In this document: piece by piece, positions 1-7,707 of the stretch
Position numbering within the stretch: the first letter of the stretch is position 1
Layout: each line of letters begins with the position of its first letter
NCBI GenBank assembly: GCA_011391275.1
Contig: JAABQW010000044.1
Span: 1-35,064 of the forward strand
DNA from: Betaproteobacteria bacterium
Lineage (GTDB): Bacteria > Pseudomonadota > Gammaproteobacteria > Burkholderiales > Usitatibacteraceae
Reading direction: 5' to 3'
Length of the DNA stretch: 35,064 nucleotides
Made by a program: the position numbers and the translations under genes
The notes under the pieces: model-generated
The model's database searches: none
What the model saw: only the letters and a program-made list of their open reading frames with translations
What the model was told of the DNA's origin: nothing

Positions 1-755
1 ACCGGGAGGATCCACGGCTCGCGGTGCCCCACCAGGCGGCAGATGGCCCGCATCATCGCCTCGTAGGTGAGCGTCTCGGGCCCGCCCGCGTCGTAGATGC
101 CGCCGGCCATTGCCGGGACGCGCGGCGCCTCCACCAGGTAGTGCAGAAGGTTGTCCAGGGCGATGGGGGGCGATTTCGCCCGCACCCAGCGTGGCGTGAT
201 CATGACCGGCAGGTGCAGCACGAGGTCGCGCATCACCTCGAACGCCGCGGAGCCGGGACCCACGATGATGCCGGCGCGGATCTCGGTGACCGGGACCGGG
301 TGCGCGCGCAGCCGCTCGCCGGTGTCGCGCCGCGACAGGAGGTGCTCGGAATCCGCGCCCTGCGGAACCAGCCCGCCCAGGTACACGATGCGCTTCACGC
401 CGGCGGCGGCGCAGGCCTTCGCGAAGTGGTCCGCGGCCTCGAGGTCCAGGCGGCCGAAATCGGGCCCGGCGGCCATGGAGTGGACGAGGTACCAGGCGAC
501 GTCGATGCCGGCGAGGGCGGCGGACAGCGTCTCGGGCTTGAGCGCATCGGCCGCGGCGAGCTCGATGCCCTGCCAGCCGCGCGCCTCGAGGACCTTGAGG
601 TTGCGCGCCGAGGCGCGCACGCGCCAGCCGCGTTCGGCGAGCGCGGGGACGAGGTGGCTTCCGATGTAGCCGCTCGCCCCGAAGACCAGCGCGTTGCCCG
701 TGGGGATCGGGGACTGTCCCTGCTGCTGGGGGCTGTCCCCGATTCCCTCGGACAC
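1..755 (-). CDS. SDR-family NAD(P)-binding protein (NmrA/DUF2867-like), 3' end outside window
   Basis: This ORF is missing from the supplied track because it runs off the left edge. Read on the minus strand it gives a Rossmann start VFGASGYIGSHL, then a Ser-rich YLVHSM segment, VYLGGL, and RAGIIVGPGSAAFE. This pattern is typical of atypical short-chain dehydrogenase/NmrA-like proteins that often carry a C-terminal DUF2867 domain; that domain would lie outside the window. The substrate is unknown. The only plausible start I find is a GTG at 755, five bases past the desA stop. It gives about 20 unusual residues (DSPQQQGQSP) before the Rossmann fold, and those codons fall inside a GGGGAC-type palindrome. 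The true start is therefore uncertain. The gene probably shares a transcript with desA. Confidence 0.75.
   Translation of the reverse strand, partial: MSEGIGDSPQQQGQSPIPTGNALVFGASGYIGSHLVPALAERGWRVRASARNLKVLEARGWQGIELAAADALKPETLSAALAGIDVAWYLVHSMAAGPDFGRLDLEAADHFAKACAAAGVKRIVYLGGLVPQGADSEHLLSRRDTGERLRAHPVPVTEIRAGIIVGPGSAAFEVMRDLVLHLPVMITPRWVRAKSPPIALDNLLHYLVEAPRVPAMAGGIYDAGGPETLTYEAMMRAICRLVGHREPWILP
703..747. repeat. GGGGAC-type palindromic repeat at the start of the SDR gene
   Basis: The arms GGGATCGGGGAC (703-714) and GTCCCCGATTCCC (735-747) are inverted copies differing by one inserted base. Between them lies a second, imperfect pair, CTGTCCC and GGGGGCTGT. The core resembles the larger palindromes at 7560 and 14018. 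The element lies inside the reading frame of the SDR protein, just downstream of the desA stop. It is probably a REP-like dispersed repeat; that is inference, since only one window was seen. Confidence 0.6.
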
Positions 756-760
756 CGATT

Positions 761-1942
761 TCAGGCCGCGGCGTAGCGGCGAAGGCGCTGCGAGAACTCC
801 GCGAGGGTCTCGATGCCGCTCGCTTCCGCCCGGTCGCACCAGTCGCGCAGCTGCTGCACGAGCTGCTCCGTGGAAAGCGTGGAACGCTCCCAGGTCTTGG
901 TGAGCTCCTCGCGCATCCGGTACAGGGTGGCCAGGCGCGGGCTGGACTCGAGCGCGCGCGCGACGGCCTCGCGCTCGGCCGCGGTCTGGACGGTGCCGCG
1001 GGTGATGCAGCGGCGCAGGCGCCGGGCGGTGGCGCTGTCGGCGAGGACCTGCTTCTCGCGAAGCTTCGCCACCTCCTCCTTCCACGCCGCCTTCATCGAC
1101 TTGGCGTAGCGGGCCAGCACCTCGTAGCGGTTCGTCGCGATGGCCTGCACGGTCTGCACGTCGATCACCGACTTCGAAGGGTCGATCTTCACCCTGGGCG
1201 GCAGCTTCCTGGCACGCGCGAGGCCCAGGGCCGCCAGGACCTGGATGTACAGCCAGCCCAGGTCGAACTCGTACCACTGCACCGAGAACTTGGCCGAGGT
1301 GGGGAAGGCGTGGTGGTTGTTGTGCAGTTCCTCGCCGCCGATCCAGGCCGCGACGGGAACGATGTTGGTGCTTGCGTCCTGCGTCTGGAACTTGCGGTAA
1401 CCCCAGAAGTGGCCGATGCCGTTGATCACGCCCGCGGCCCAGAAGGGGATCCACGCCATCTGCACGCCGAACATGAGCAGGCCGGGCACGACGCCGAACA
1501 GGGCGATGTTCGTGGCGGCCGTGAGGATGACGCCGAACTTGTGGTACGGCGAGTAGATCGTGCGCTCGAGCCAGTCGTCGGGCGTGCCGTGGCCGTAACG
1601 CTGCATGGTCTCGGGGTGGTGCGACTCCTTCACGTAGAGGAACACCCCGGCGAAGAGCACGCGATTGATGCCGTAGACCTGCGGGCTGTGCGGGTCCTCG
1701 GCCGTCTCGCACTTGGCGTGGTGCTTGCGGTGGATCGCCGTCCACTCCTTCGTGACCATGCCCGTGGTGAGCCACAGCCAGATCCGGAAGAAGTGGCTCA
1801 CGACCGGGTGCAACTCCAGCGACCGGTGCGCCTGGCAGCGGTGCAGGTAGAGCGTCACCGCGGCAATGGTGATCTGGACGAGGACCAGGAGGACAAGCAG
1901 CTTGCCCCACCAGGGAATGTCCAGCAGACCGTCGAACATCAT
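761..1942 (-). CDS. desA: DesA-type phospholipid/acyl-chain delta-9 fatty acid desaturase
   Basis: This is a membrane di-iron desaturase that uses O2 to put a cis double bond into acyl chains. All three histidine boxes are present: HRCQAH near residue 34, HRKHH near 71, and HNNHH near 208. Hydrophobic helices lie at about 10-30 and 145-180. At 393 residues, with a charged helical C-terminal third ending DWCDRAEASGI...LRRYAAA, it resembles Pseudomonas aeruginosa DesA (from memory) more than shorter acyl-CoA desaturases. DesA acts on phospholipid acyl chains; substrate assignment here rests on that family resemblance. The start is ATG-ATG at 1942 with a GAAAGG Shine-Dalgarno. A TAGAAT -10 candidate lies 66 bases upstream, so the gene may have its own promoter. 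Its stop is five bases before the SDR start. Confidence 0.88.
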   Translation of the reverse strand: MMFDGLLDIPWWGKLLVLLVLVQITIAAVTLYLHRCQAHRSLELHPVVSHFFRIWLWLTTGMVTKEWTAIHRKHHAKCETAEDPHSPQVYGINRVLFAGVFLYVKESHHPETMQRYGHGTPDDWLERTIYSPYHKFGVILTAATNIALFGVVPGLLMFGVQMAWIPFWAAGVINGIGHFWGYRKFQTQDASTNIVPVAAWIGGEELHNNHHAFPTSAKFSVQWYEFDLGWLYIQVLAALGLARARKLPPRVKIDPSKSVIDVQTVQAIATNRYEVLARYAKSMKAAWKEEVAKLREKQVLADSATARRLRRCITRGTVQTAAEREAVARALESSPRLATLYRMREELTKTWERSTLSTEQLVQQLRDWCDRAEASGIETLAEFSQRLRRYAAA

Positions 1943-2007
1943 GTGGTTGGCGCCTTTCAGTCAGTGAAGCCCGCTCGGTGGCGGGTTCGGACGAATCCTG
2001 GCCGCGA

Positions 2008-2013
2008 ATTCTA
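2008..2013 (-). promoter_or_regulatory. Candidate -10 box (TAGAAT) for desA
   Basis: Read on the minus strand the sequence is GATAGAATTCGCGG in the 116-base gap between the MscS gene and desA. The -10 matches TAGAAT boxes upstream of purM and hda. No convincing -35 is visible, so this is only a candidate. Confidence 0.3.
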
Positions 2014-2058
2014 TCTGAATGCCGTCGCGGCCGCTGTTCGGCAATGTGCGGGGAATCG

Positions 2059-3348
2059 CTAACCCGTTGTAATGGCAGGATCTTTCTCGTTGGCAACCGG
2101 CCCGATGATTCTTACATCCCGCTGCGGGAAGGGGATCTCGATGCCCTCGGCCCGGAACGCCTCCAGGATCTCCTTGAGGATGGCGCCACGCAGCGCCGCC
2201 TGGCCCTGGTCCGGGTCGGAGATCCACGCGCTCATCTCGATCTCGATGCCGTTGTCGCCGAGCGCCACGATCCAGGCCCCGGGCGCCGGATCCGCCAGGA
2301 TCCGCGGCTGGCGCCTCGCGGCATCCAGCATCAGAGCGAAGACGCGGTCCACGTCGGAGCCGTAGCCGACCGTGACCTTCAGCTTCAGCGAAACCTTGCG
2401 GTCCGTGTACGAGTGGTTCGTCACCGCCTGGGTGATGAGCGTCTCGTTGGGCAGGATCGACTCGGTGCCGTCGAGGCTGCGGATCACCGTGTAGCGCGAC
2501 GCGATCTCCTTCACCACGCCGTGCCGGTTGTCCACGGTGACGAGGTCGCCGATTCGCACCGAGCGGTCGAGCAGGATGATGTAGCCGCTCACGTAGTTGC
2601 TCGCGATCTTCTGCAGCCCGAAGGCGAGGCCCACGCCCAGCGCGCCGCCGAACACCGAGAGCGCGGTCACGTCGATGCCCACGATCGGGAGTGCCACGAG
2701 GATCGCCAGGAAGAAGGCCAGCGCGCGGACGAGCTTCGCGATCACCACGCGCGTGGAGAGCTCGATGCGCTCCGCGGCGAGGATCTGCCCCTCGATCAGC
2801 TTGGCGAGCCACATGGAGATGGCAAGCGCGATCGCGGCCGAGACCAGCCCCTGCAGCACGAGGAGCAGCGAGATGCGCTGCTTGCCCACGGTGAACGCGA
2901 TGGAATCCAGGGCCTCCCAGACCTCGGGCAGGATGCCGACGAGATGCAGCGCCACCCCCACCCACATCGCGATGGCGATGGTGCGCTCCGAGCCGCGCAG
3001 GAATGCGCCGTCCGGCACGACGTGGCGAAGCACGTAGACCGCCAGGCGGATGACGGCGAAGGCGACCAGCAGCGAGACGGCCAGGTCGACGAAGGGCGTC
3101 CTGAACGCCTTCTGCAAGGGGAACCGGGTTCCCCAGATGAGGGCCAGCGCAGCCAGCGGGAAGGCGACCCGGTCGAAGCCCCCCGTGCCGAACTTCCACA
3201 GCGCCGCCTGCGTCACGCGCCGGCGCATCACGCGCGCGGCGAGCCACCCGAAGCCGAGCCCCGCGGCGATGGCGGCGAGCTGCATGAGCCCGTGCGGCGT
3301 CGTCGCCTGCGTGGCGAAGGCTTCCAGCGTCTTCTCGAGCGGGCTCAT
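2059..3348 (-). CDS. MscS-family mechanosensitive ion channel
   Basis: This is an inner-membrane channel of the small-conductance mechanosensitive family, which releases solutes on osmotic downshock. The 429-residue protein has about six hydrophobic segments over its first 260 residues. The diagnostic pore helix and beta-domain entry follows (GGALGVGLAFGLQKIASN, then SGYIILLDRSVRIGDLVTV), with a soluble beta/alpha-beta C-terminal part (VKLKVTVGYGSDVDRV). It is longer than E. coli MscS (286 residues) and has extra N-terminal helices, like YnaI/YbdG-type members. The start ATG at 3348 lies seven bases after the stop of the upstream nuclease gene, so it is very probably cotranscribed with rsmB and that nuclease. 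No gene-specific regulation is visible. Confidence 0.9.
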   Translation of the reverse strand: MSPLEKTLEAFATQATTPHGLMQLAAIAAGLGFGWLAARVMRRRVTQAALWKFGTGGFDRVAFPLAALALIWGTRFPLQKAFRTPFVDLAVSLLVAFAVIRLAVYVLRHVVPDGAFLRGSERTIAIAMWVGVALHLVGILPEVWEALDSIAFTVGKQRISLLLVLQGLVSAAIALAISMWLAKLIEGQILAAERIELSTRVVIAKLVRALAFFLAILVALPIVGIDVTALSVFGGALGVGLAFGLQKIASNYVSGYIILLDRSVRIGDLVTVDNRHGVVKEIASRYTVIRSLDGTESILPNETLITQAVTNHSYTDRKVSLKLKVTVGYGSDVDRVFALMLDAARRQPRILADPAPGAWIVALGDNGIEIEMSAWISDPDQGQAALRGAILKEILEAFRAEGIEIPFPQRDVRIIGPVANEKDPAITTG

Positions 3349-3355
3349 GGGGCCG

Positions 3356-3910
3356 TCATTGTAACCGCGAGGCCCGCGCGCGGTGCCGCTCGAAGTCGCG
3401 CGCGAAGCGGCCCGTCACGTCCGGGCTCCCGGAGATCACCACGACGTTCTCGGCGTTCCTGTCCTGCGCGGCCTGGGTGAAATTGAAACTCCCGGTGACC
3501 ACGACGGCCGAGGGCGTGCCCGCGTCGACGAGGACGACCTTGTTGTGGAAGGCCGCGAAGTCGCCCGCGAGCCAGATGCGCACGCCGGCGCGGTCCAGGG
3601 TCTTCAGAACCGGCAGGCCGCCCGCCTCGTGCTGGCGCGCGTCGGCCACGAGCTCCACCGCGACGCCCCGCCGCGCGGCCTTCGCGAGGGCGGCGGCGAT
3701 CCGCCTGTTGGTGAAGAGATAGGCCTGCACCTGCACGGTCCGCCGGGCCGCGTCGATGCGCCCCGAGATGACCCGCGCCACGTCGTCGCCGGGCGTGAAG
3801 TACGCCTCGACCCGGGCGGCCGCCGCCGGTTCCCCGGTGCGCGGCGCGGGTTGCGCCCCCGCGAGCGCGGCGGCAAGCCCCAGCGCGAGGAACGCGAGCC
3901 CGCGCCTCAC
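3356..3910 (-). CDS. Secreted single-HKD phospholipase D-like nuclease (Nuc type)
   Basis: The track ORF (3356-4258) begins inside rsmB in another frame. The supported start is the GTG at 3910, in a GTGA overlap with the rsmB stop. It gives 184 residues beginning MRRGLAFLALGLAAALAGAQ, a clear signal peptide. The mature part has one HKD motif, H122-x-K124-x4-D129 (FHNKVVLVD), followed by the GSFNFT stretch that completes the PLD active site. Single-HKD proteins of this size, such as Salmonella Nuc, act as homodimeric phosphodiesterases on nucleic acids. Periplasmic or secreted nuclease activity is therefore the likely role; the substrate is inferred from the family. Confidence 0.82.
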   Translation of the reverse strand: MRRGLAFLALGLAAALAGAQPAPRTGEPAAAARVEAYFTPGDDVARVISGRIDAARRTVQVQAYLFTNRRIAAALAKAARRGVAVELVADARQHEAGGLPVLKTLDRAGVRIWLAGDFAAFHNKVVLVDAGTPSAVVVTGSFNFTQAAQDRNAENVVVISGSPDVTGRFARDFERHRARASRLQ

Positions 3911-5172
3911 GCGGCGCGCTGCATCACCGCGGCGAAGAAGCCGTCGGTGTCGTGGACATGCGGCAGCAGGCGCAGCCAGCGCTCGCAGCCGGGGATGTCG
4001 AGCCCCAGGCGCGCGAGGACCTCCGCGCAGGGCACGACCGAGAAGTCGGGGTGCGCGGCGAGGAAGCGCTCGACGATCGCCTCGTTCTCGTCCTCGAGCA
4101 GGCTGCAGGTGCCGTAGACGATGCGCCCGCCCGGCTTCACGAGGCCCGCGGCGGCCTCGAGGATCGCGTACTGCTTCACGGTGAGCTCGGCGAGCCCCGC
4201 TTCCGTCTGCCGCGTCTTGAGGTCGGGGTTTCGCCGCAAGGTCCCCATCCCCGTGCACGGGGCGTCGACCAGCACGCGGTCGACCTTGCCGCGCAGCCGC
4301 TTCACCTTGGTGTCGTTCTCGCCGCTGATGCGCTGCGGGTGCACGTTGGAGAGCCCCGAGCGGCGCAGCCGCGGCGTGAGGTTCGCCAGGCGCTTGTCGG
4401 AGACGTCGTAGGCGTAGAGGCGCCCGTGCGAGCCCATCGCGGCGCCGAGCTGCAGGGTCTTGCCGCCGGCGCCCGCGCAGAAGTCGACCACCATGTCGGT
4501 GCGCTTCGGCTCGACGAGGAGCCCGAGGATCTGGCTGCCCTCGTCCTGCACCTCGACCGCGCCGTCGAGGAACATCGGGTGCCGGTTCAGCGCGATCTTC
4601 TCCTTCAGGCGCACGCCGATCGGCGAGTAGCGGGTGGGCGCGGCGGGCGTGCCGTCGGCCTCCAGCCGGTCGAGCACCGCCTCGCGCGGGGCCTTCAGCG
4701 TGTTCACGCGCAGGTCGAGCGGGGCGGGGTGCTGCAGGCTTCGGGCGAGCGCCATGATCTCGTCGTCGCCGTGGTGCTTGCGCAGGCGGGCGATCACCCA
4801 GTCGGGGAGGTCGGCCCTCACCTCGAACGGAAGGGCGTCGATGTCCTCGGCCTTGAGCGCGGCGAGCCAGTTGCGCTCCGAGCTCTTGAGGAGGGATTCG
4901 AGCTGCCCGATGCTGATGCCCTGCAGCTTCACGAGGGAGGCGAGCGCCAGCTCGCGCGGCGAGGAGGAGGGGGTGAGCCTTTCCAGGAGCCGCCGGCGAC
5001 GCAGCACCGAGTACACCGTGTCGGCGACGAGGGCGCGGTCGCGGGTGCCCAGCGCGCGGTTCTCGCGGAAGTAGTGCTTCATGACCGCGTCGGCGGGGCT
5101 GCGCGCCGGCAGCACTTCCGCCAGGGCGTGGACGATGGCGTCGATCTGCGCGCGGGTGATGGTCGCGGACAT
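3907..5172 (-). CDS. rsmB: RsmB/NOP-family rRNA (cytosine-C5) methyltransferase
   Basis: This is an S-adenosylmethionine-dependent RNA m5C methyltransferase, most likely acting on 16S rRNA. The track start (456 residues) is too long. The ATG at 5172 gives 421 residues, follows a GAGG Shine-Dalgarno, and shares a base with the upstream stop (TGATG). An N-terminal NusB-like helical part spans about residues 1-150. The SAM motif VDFCAGAGGKTLQLG begins near 229. The two catalytic cysteines are C306 (DAPCTGMG) and C356 (GTCSL). It could be a close RsmB paralogue rather than the C967 enzyme itself. The gene sits in a tightly coupled string from purN to the MscS gene. Confidence 0.85.
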   Translation of the reverse strand: MSATITRAQIDAIVHALAEVLPARSPADAVMKHYFRENRALGTRDRALVADTVYSVLRRRRLLERLTPSSSPRELALASLVKLQGISIGQLESLLKSSERNWLAALKAEDIDALPFEVRADLPDWVIARLRKHHGDDEIMALARSLQHPAPLDLRVNTLKAPREAVLDRLEADGTPAAPTRYSPIGVRLKEKIALNRHPMFLDGAVEVQDEGSQILGLLVEPKRTDMVVDFCAGAGGKTLQLGAAMGSHGRLYAYDVSDKRLANLTPRLRRSGLSNVHPQRISGENDTKVKRLRGKVDRVLVDAPCTGMGTLRRNPDLKTRQTEAGLAELTVKQYAILEAAAGLVKPGGRIVYGTCSLLEDENEAIVERFLAAHPDFSVVPCAEVLARLGLDIPGCERWLRLLPHVHDTDGFFAAVMQRAA

Positions 5173-6206
5173 CAGCGTGCCCTCACGGAGGTGGCGGTCT
5201 GCTCGACCACGAGGCGGTTGCGGGCCACGGGATAGCGCAGCTTCACGGGGAGGTAGTGCTGGTCGACGCCGAGCCACACGTCGACGACCTCCTCGGGCTT
5301 CTGCCCCGCGTGCCGGAGGTGCAGCGTGCGGGCGGGGCCGAAGGGCAGGGCCAGGTCCTCGAAGCCCACGACCTGCAGGCGGTACTGGTAGAGGCGGCGC
5401 TGGGTGTAGACGCGAAGGTCCATCGTGTCGCCTTTCGGGGGCATGTGTGCGAGCTGGAAGATCATGGAAAGCCAGTCGACGGTGGCGTCGGCCAGCGGGG
5501 CGGTGCGAAGGTCGTCGCCGCGGCGGAATTCCACCTGGCGCGCGTCCCAGTCGAACGAAAGGCCTTCCTCGGGCGTGGTCCCGCGGCGCTCCGTGAAGCG
5601 GTCGGGACGCAGCCCCTCGGCGGTCACGTGCCCGCTCGTCGACTGGTAGATCTGGCCTTCGAGGAACAGCGTGAAGAAGCCGACCGCCTCCGCGAAGCCG
5701 GAGATCTCGTAGCGGTCGCCGTCGCGCTTCCAGGTGTATTCGGCGGCGCCGTCGGCGAAGGCCGAAGTGAGCGAATAGGCGATGGTCACCTCGTCGGGGA
5801 AGGCGACGCGGTCGAAGCGGGGGAGTTGCGCGGGCGCGGCCGGCACCATCGGCTGCGCGAGGGCGACCATTTCCGGCAGCGGCTCGCCCTCGGGCGGGAG
5901 CGCTGCGTCGGCCTCCAGCGGGGCGAGCGCCGACTCCTCGATGGCGGCCGGCAGGAAGGCCACGGTTTCGTCGGCGCGGGGCGGTTTCGGTCGCGCGCGC
6001 GGCTTCGGCGGCGGCGCTGCCGCGGGTGCAGGCAGGGCTTCCGGCGCGGGAACGAGCGTTGCCTCGAGGGGCGGCGCATCGAGGCTCGCCTCGCCCGCAT
6101 CCGGCACCTGCAGGCCCACGAGCGCCGTGGCGTGCACCAGGGCCGACACGGCCACGGCGACCGCGGCGGGGCGCCAGGAGGGGGCGAGGAAGCCGGGGAA
6201 GCCCAT
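5172..6206 (-). CDS. DUF3108 protein with TonB-like N-terminal anchor and proline-rich linker
   Basis: The track ORF starts too far upstream; the ATG at 6206, two bases after the preceding stop, gives 344 residues. The layout is a short cytoplasmic stretch, one hydrophobic segment at about 12-33 (AVAVAVSALVHATALVGL), and a linker to about 115 rich in Pro, Ala and Lys/Arg (PPPKPRARPKPPRA). A beta-rich DUF3108 domain follows (IAYSLTSAFADGAAEYTWKR ... LEGQIYQSTSGHVT). The anchor plus linker is a TonB-like layout, so the domain is presumably held across the periplasm. DUF3108 proteins have no settled biochemical role. It is the second of two adjacent DUF3108 genes and overlaps rsmB by one base (TGATG). 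Confidence 0.8.
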   Translation of the reverse strand: MGFPGFLAPSWRPAAVAVAVSALVHATALVGLQVPDAGEASLDAPPLEATLVPAPEALPAPAAAPPPKPRARPKPPRADETVAFLPAAIEESALAPLEADAALPPEGEPLPEMVALAQPMVPAAPAQLPRFDRVAFPDEVTIAYSLTSAFADGAAEYTWKRDGDRYEISGFAEAVGFFTLFLEGQIYQSTSGHVTAEGLRPDRFTERRGTTPEEGLSFDWDARQVEFRRGDDLRTAPLADATVDWLSMIFQLAHMPPKGDTMDLRVYTQRRLYQYRLQVVGFEDLALPFGPARTLHLRHAGQKPEEVVDVWLGVDQHYLPVKLRYPVARNRLVVEQTATSVRAR

Positions 6207-6208
6207 GG

Positions 6209-6907
6209 CTAGCGGGTCGCGAGGCTCACGAGGGTCTGCTCGAGCCTCAGACCCCTGGAGTCCTCGAACACGATGCGCACCGGCAGGCTGAAGCGGTCGC
6301 GCGCGAGCCACAGCTGGGCGCGGTTTTCCTTCTCGCTCCCGGTGATGCGCTCGTAGTGCAGGGTTGCGAACTCGCCCGCCGGCGTGTCGATCGTGGGCGT
6401 GCCGACCTTGCGGTAGGCGTAGAGCTCCACCTTGCGCCCGTTCGACATGTGCATGCGCACGACCTCGCCGGCTTGCCCGACGTGCATGAACTGGTAGAGC
6501 ACGGAGAGGCGGTCCTGGGTGCCCGGCGGCAGGGCGTGCACCGATTCCTCGCCGCGGTAGGCGCTGCGAAGCTGCGCCTTCTCCCAGTCGAACTCGGCGA
6601 CGATGTCGCGGCTCGAGTCGCCCAGGCGCCGCTGCTCGAAGCGCAGCGGCTGCAGGCCCTTCGGGCCCAGCCGGCCGGCGCTCGACAGCACGATCGTGTC
6701 GTCGCGGAAGAGCCGGAACACGCCTTCGGCCCGCGTCGTGCTCTCGATGCGGTAGGTGTCGCCGGTGCGCACGTAGGTTTCGTGGACGTGTCCGATCGCC
6801 ACCCCGGCGGTGGAGATGCGGTACTCCGCCGCGACTTCGGTGGGGAGGGTGGGCGCGGCGGTGGCGGCGAGGCTGGCGAAGGCGAAGGCGAAGGCGAGGA
6901 GCCTCAT
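6209..6907 (-). CDS. Periplasmic DUF3108 protein
   Basis: The ATG at 6907 overlaps the purN stop (ATGA) and gives 232 residues with a signal peptide MRLLAFAFAFASLAATAAP. The mature protein is one DUF3108 domain: EYRISTAGVAIGHVHETYVR, then FRLFRDDTIVLSSAG and RVGTPTI-like strands, ending VRIVFEDSRGLRLEQTL. Its strand pattern parallels the downstream DUF3108 gene (LTSAFADG, FFTLFLEGQIYQSTSG), so the pair probably arose by duplication. The longer track ORF (to 7423) is purN read in another frame. Function is unknown. Coupling to purN looks like operon economy rather than a link to purine synthesis. Confidence 0.8.
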   Translation of the reverse strand: MRLLAFAFAFASLAATAAPTLPTEVAAEYRISTAGVAIGHVHETYVRTGDTYRIESTTRAEGVFRLFRDDTIVLSSAGRLGPKGLQPLRFEQRRLGDSSRDIVAEFDWEKAQLRSAYRGEESVHALPPGTQDRLSVLYQFMHVGQAGEVVRMHMSNGRKVELYAYRKVGTPTIDTPAGEFATLHYERITGSEKENRAQLWLARDRFSLPVRIVFEDSRGLRLEQTLVSLATR

Positions 6908-7545
6908 GGGGGGTCCCGGGGAGCGATGGCCCAGTCGGTACCAACGCCCGAGCCGCGCACCTGGACGACATCGGGGCCGCGGAACTCGACGCGACCCTCG
7001 GCGAGCCAGCGCGCCGCCTGCGGGTAGATGCGGTGCTCCTGCGCCAGCACCCGGGCGGCGAGCGCCTCCTCGGTGTCGCCGTCGAGCACCGGCACGGCCG
7101 CCTGGACCAGGATCGGGCCGTGGTCCAGCGCGGGCGTGACGAAGTGCACCGTGGCCCCGTGCAGCTTGACTCCTGCCTCGATCGCGCGGCGGTGCGTGTC
7201 GAGCCCCGGCCAGGAAGGCAGCAGGGATGGGTGGATGTTCAGGATGCGCCTCGGGTAGCGGTCGATGAAGCCTGCGGTGAGGATGCGCATGAAGCCGGCG
7301 AGGAAGAGGTAATCCGGCGCATGCGCATCGATGGCCTGCGCGAGTGCGGAGTCGAATGCCTCGCGCGAGGCGAAGGCCTTGTGGTCCACGACGACGGTGG
7401 CGATGCCGCGCGAGGCCGCCCACTCGAGCCCCCCGGCCGCCGGGCGGTTGGCGATCACCGCCCGGAAGTCGAGCCCCGGCTTCGCCTCCACCAGCGCCTG
7501 CATGTTGCTGCCCCGGCCGGAGATGAGGATGACGGCGGATTTCAT
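6904..7545 (-). CDS. purN: Phosphoribosylglycinamide formyltransferase (GART)
   Basis: PurN transfers a formyl group from 10-formyltetrahydrofolate to glycinamide ribonucleotide, the third step of purine synthesis, in the cytoplasm. The 213-residue protein opens with ISGRGSNMQALVEA, the phosphate-binding loop. It carries the catalytic set N103, H105 (NIHPSLLP) and D141 (TPALDHGPI). The length matches E. coli PurN (212). The ATG at 7545 is well placed. purM lies upstream in the usual purMN order, but a 155-base gap filled by a 58-bp inverted repeat separates them. The stop overlaps the start of the next gene (ATGA). Confidence 0.96.
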   Translation of the reverse strand: MKSAVILISGRGSNMQALVEAKPGLDFRAVIANRPAAGGLEWAASRGIATVVVDHKAFASREAFDSALAQAIDAHAPDYLFLAGFMRILTAGFIDRYPRRILNIHPSLLPSWPGLDTHRRAIEAGVKLHGATVHFVTPALDHGPILVQAAVPVLDGDTEEALAARVLAQEHRIYPQAARWLAEGRVEFRGPDVVQVRGSGVGTDWAIAPRDPP

Positions 7546-7559
7546 GGCGTTCCCGGCAA

Positions 7560-7707
7560 GGTCTGAAAAAGGGGTCAGATCCCTTTATTGGGACGGTTCT
7601 ACAGAACCGGTCTATTCCGTTCTGAACGCGGGCATCGATCTTCTTCCGTGAATAGACCGGTTCTGTAGAACCGTCCCAATAAAGGGATCTGACCCCTTTT
7701 TCAGACC
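7560..7707. repeat. 148-bp element with perfect 58-bp inverted arms between purM and purN
   Basis: The left arm 7560-7617 and right arm 7650-7707 are exact reverse complements over 58 bases, around a 32-base loop. Each arm contains GGGGTCAGATCCCTTTAT, a GGGACGGTTC core, and an inner palindrome GGTTCTACAGAACC. The right arm includes the purM stop codon; the left arm ends 14 bases before the purN start. RNA from either strand would fold into a very long hairpin. The shape suits a MITE-like or REP/BIME-type element, or a dimer of one. No transposase is encoded within it. Confidence 0.9.

Noticed and set aside
761-1120. Transposase-like look of the DesA C-terminus (AEASGI...LRRYA)
   Set aside because: A similar phrase occurs in ISL3-type transposases as I recall, but the same tail is present in Pseudomonas DesA, so this is the normal desaturase C-terminus and not a fused IS remnant.
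1969-1987. Hairpin AGCCCGC/GCGGGTT between the MscS gene and desA as a terminator
   Set aside because: The stem is short with a mismatch and there is no T-tract on the minus strand.
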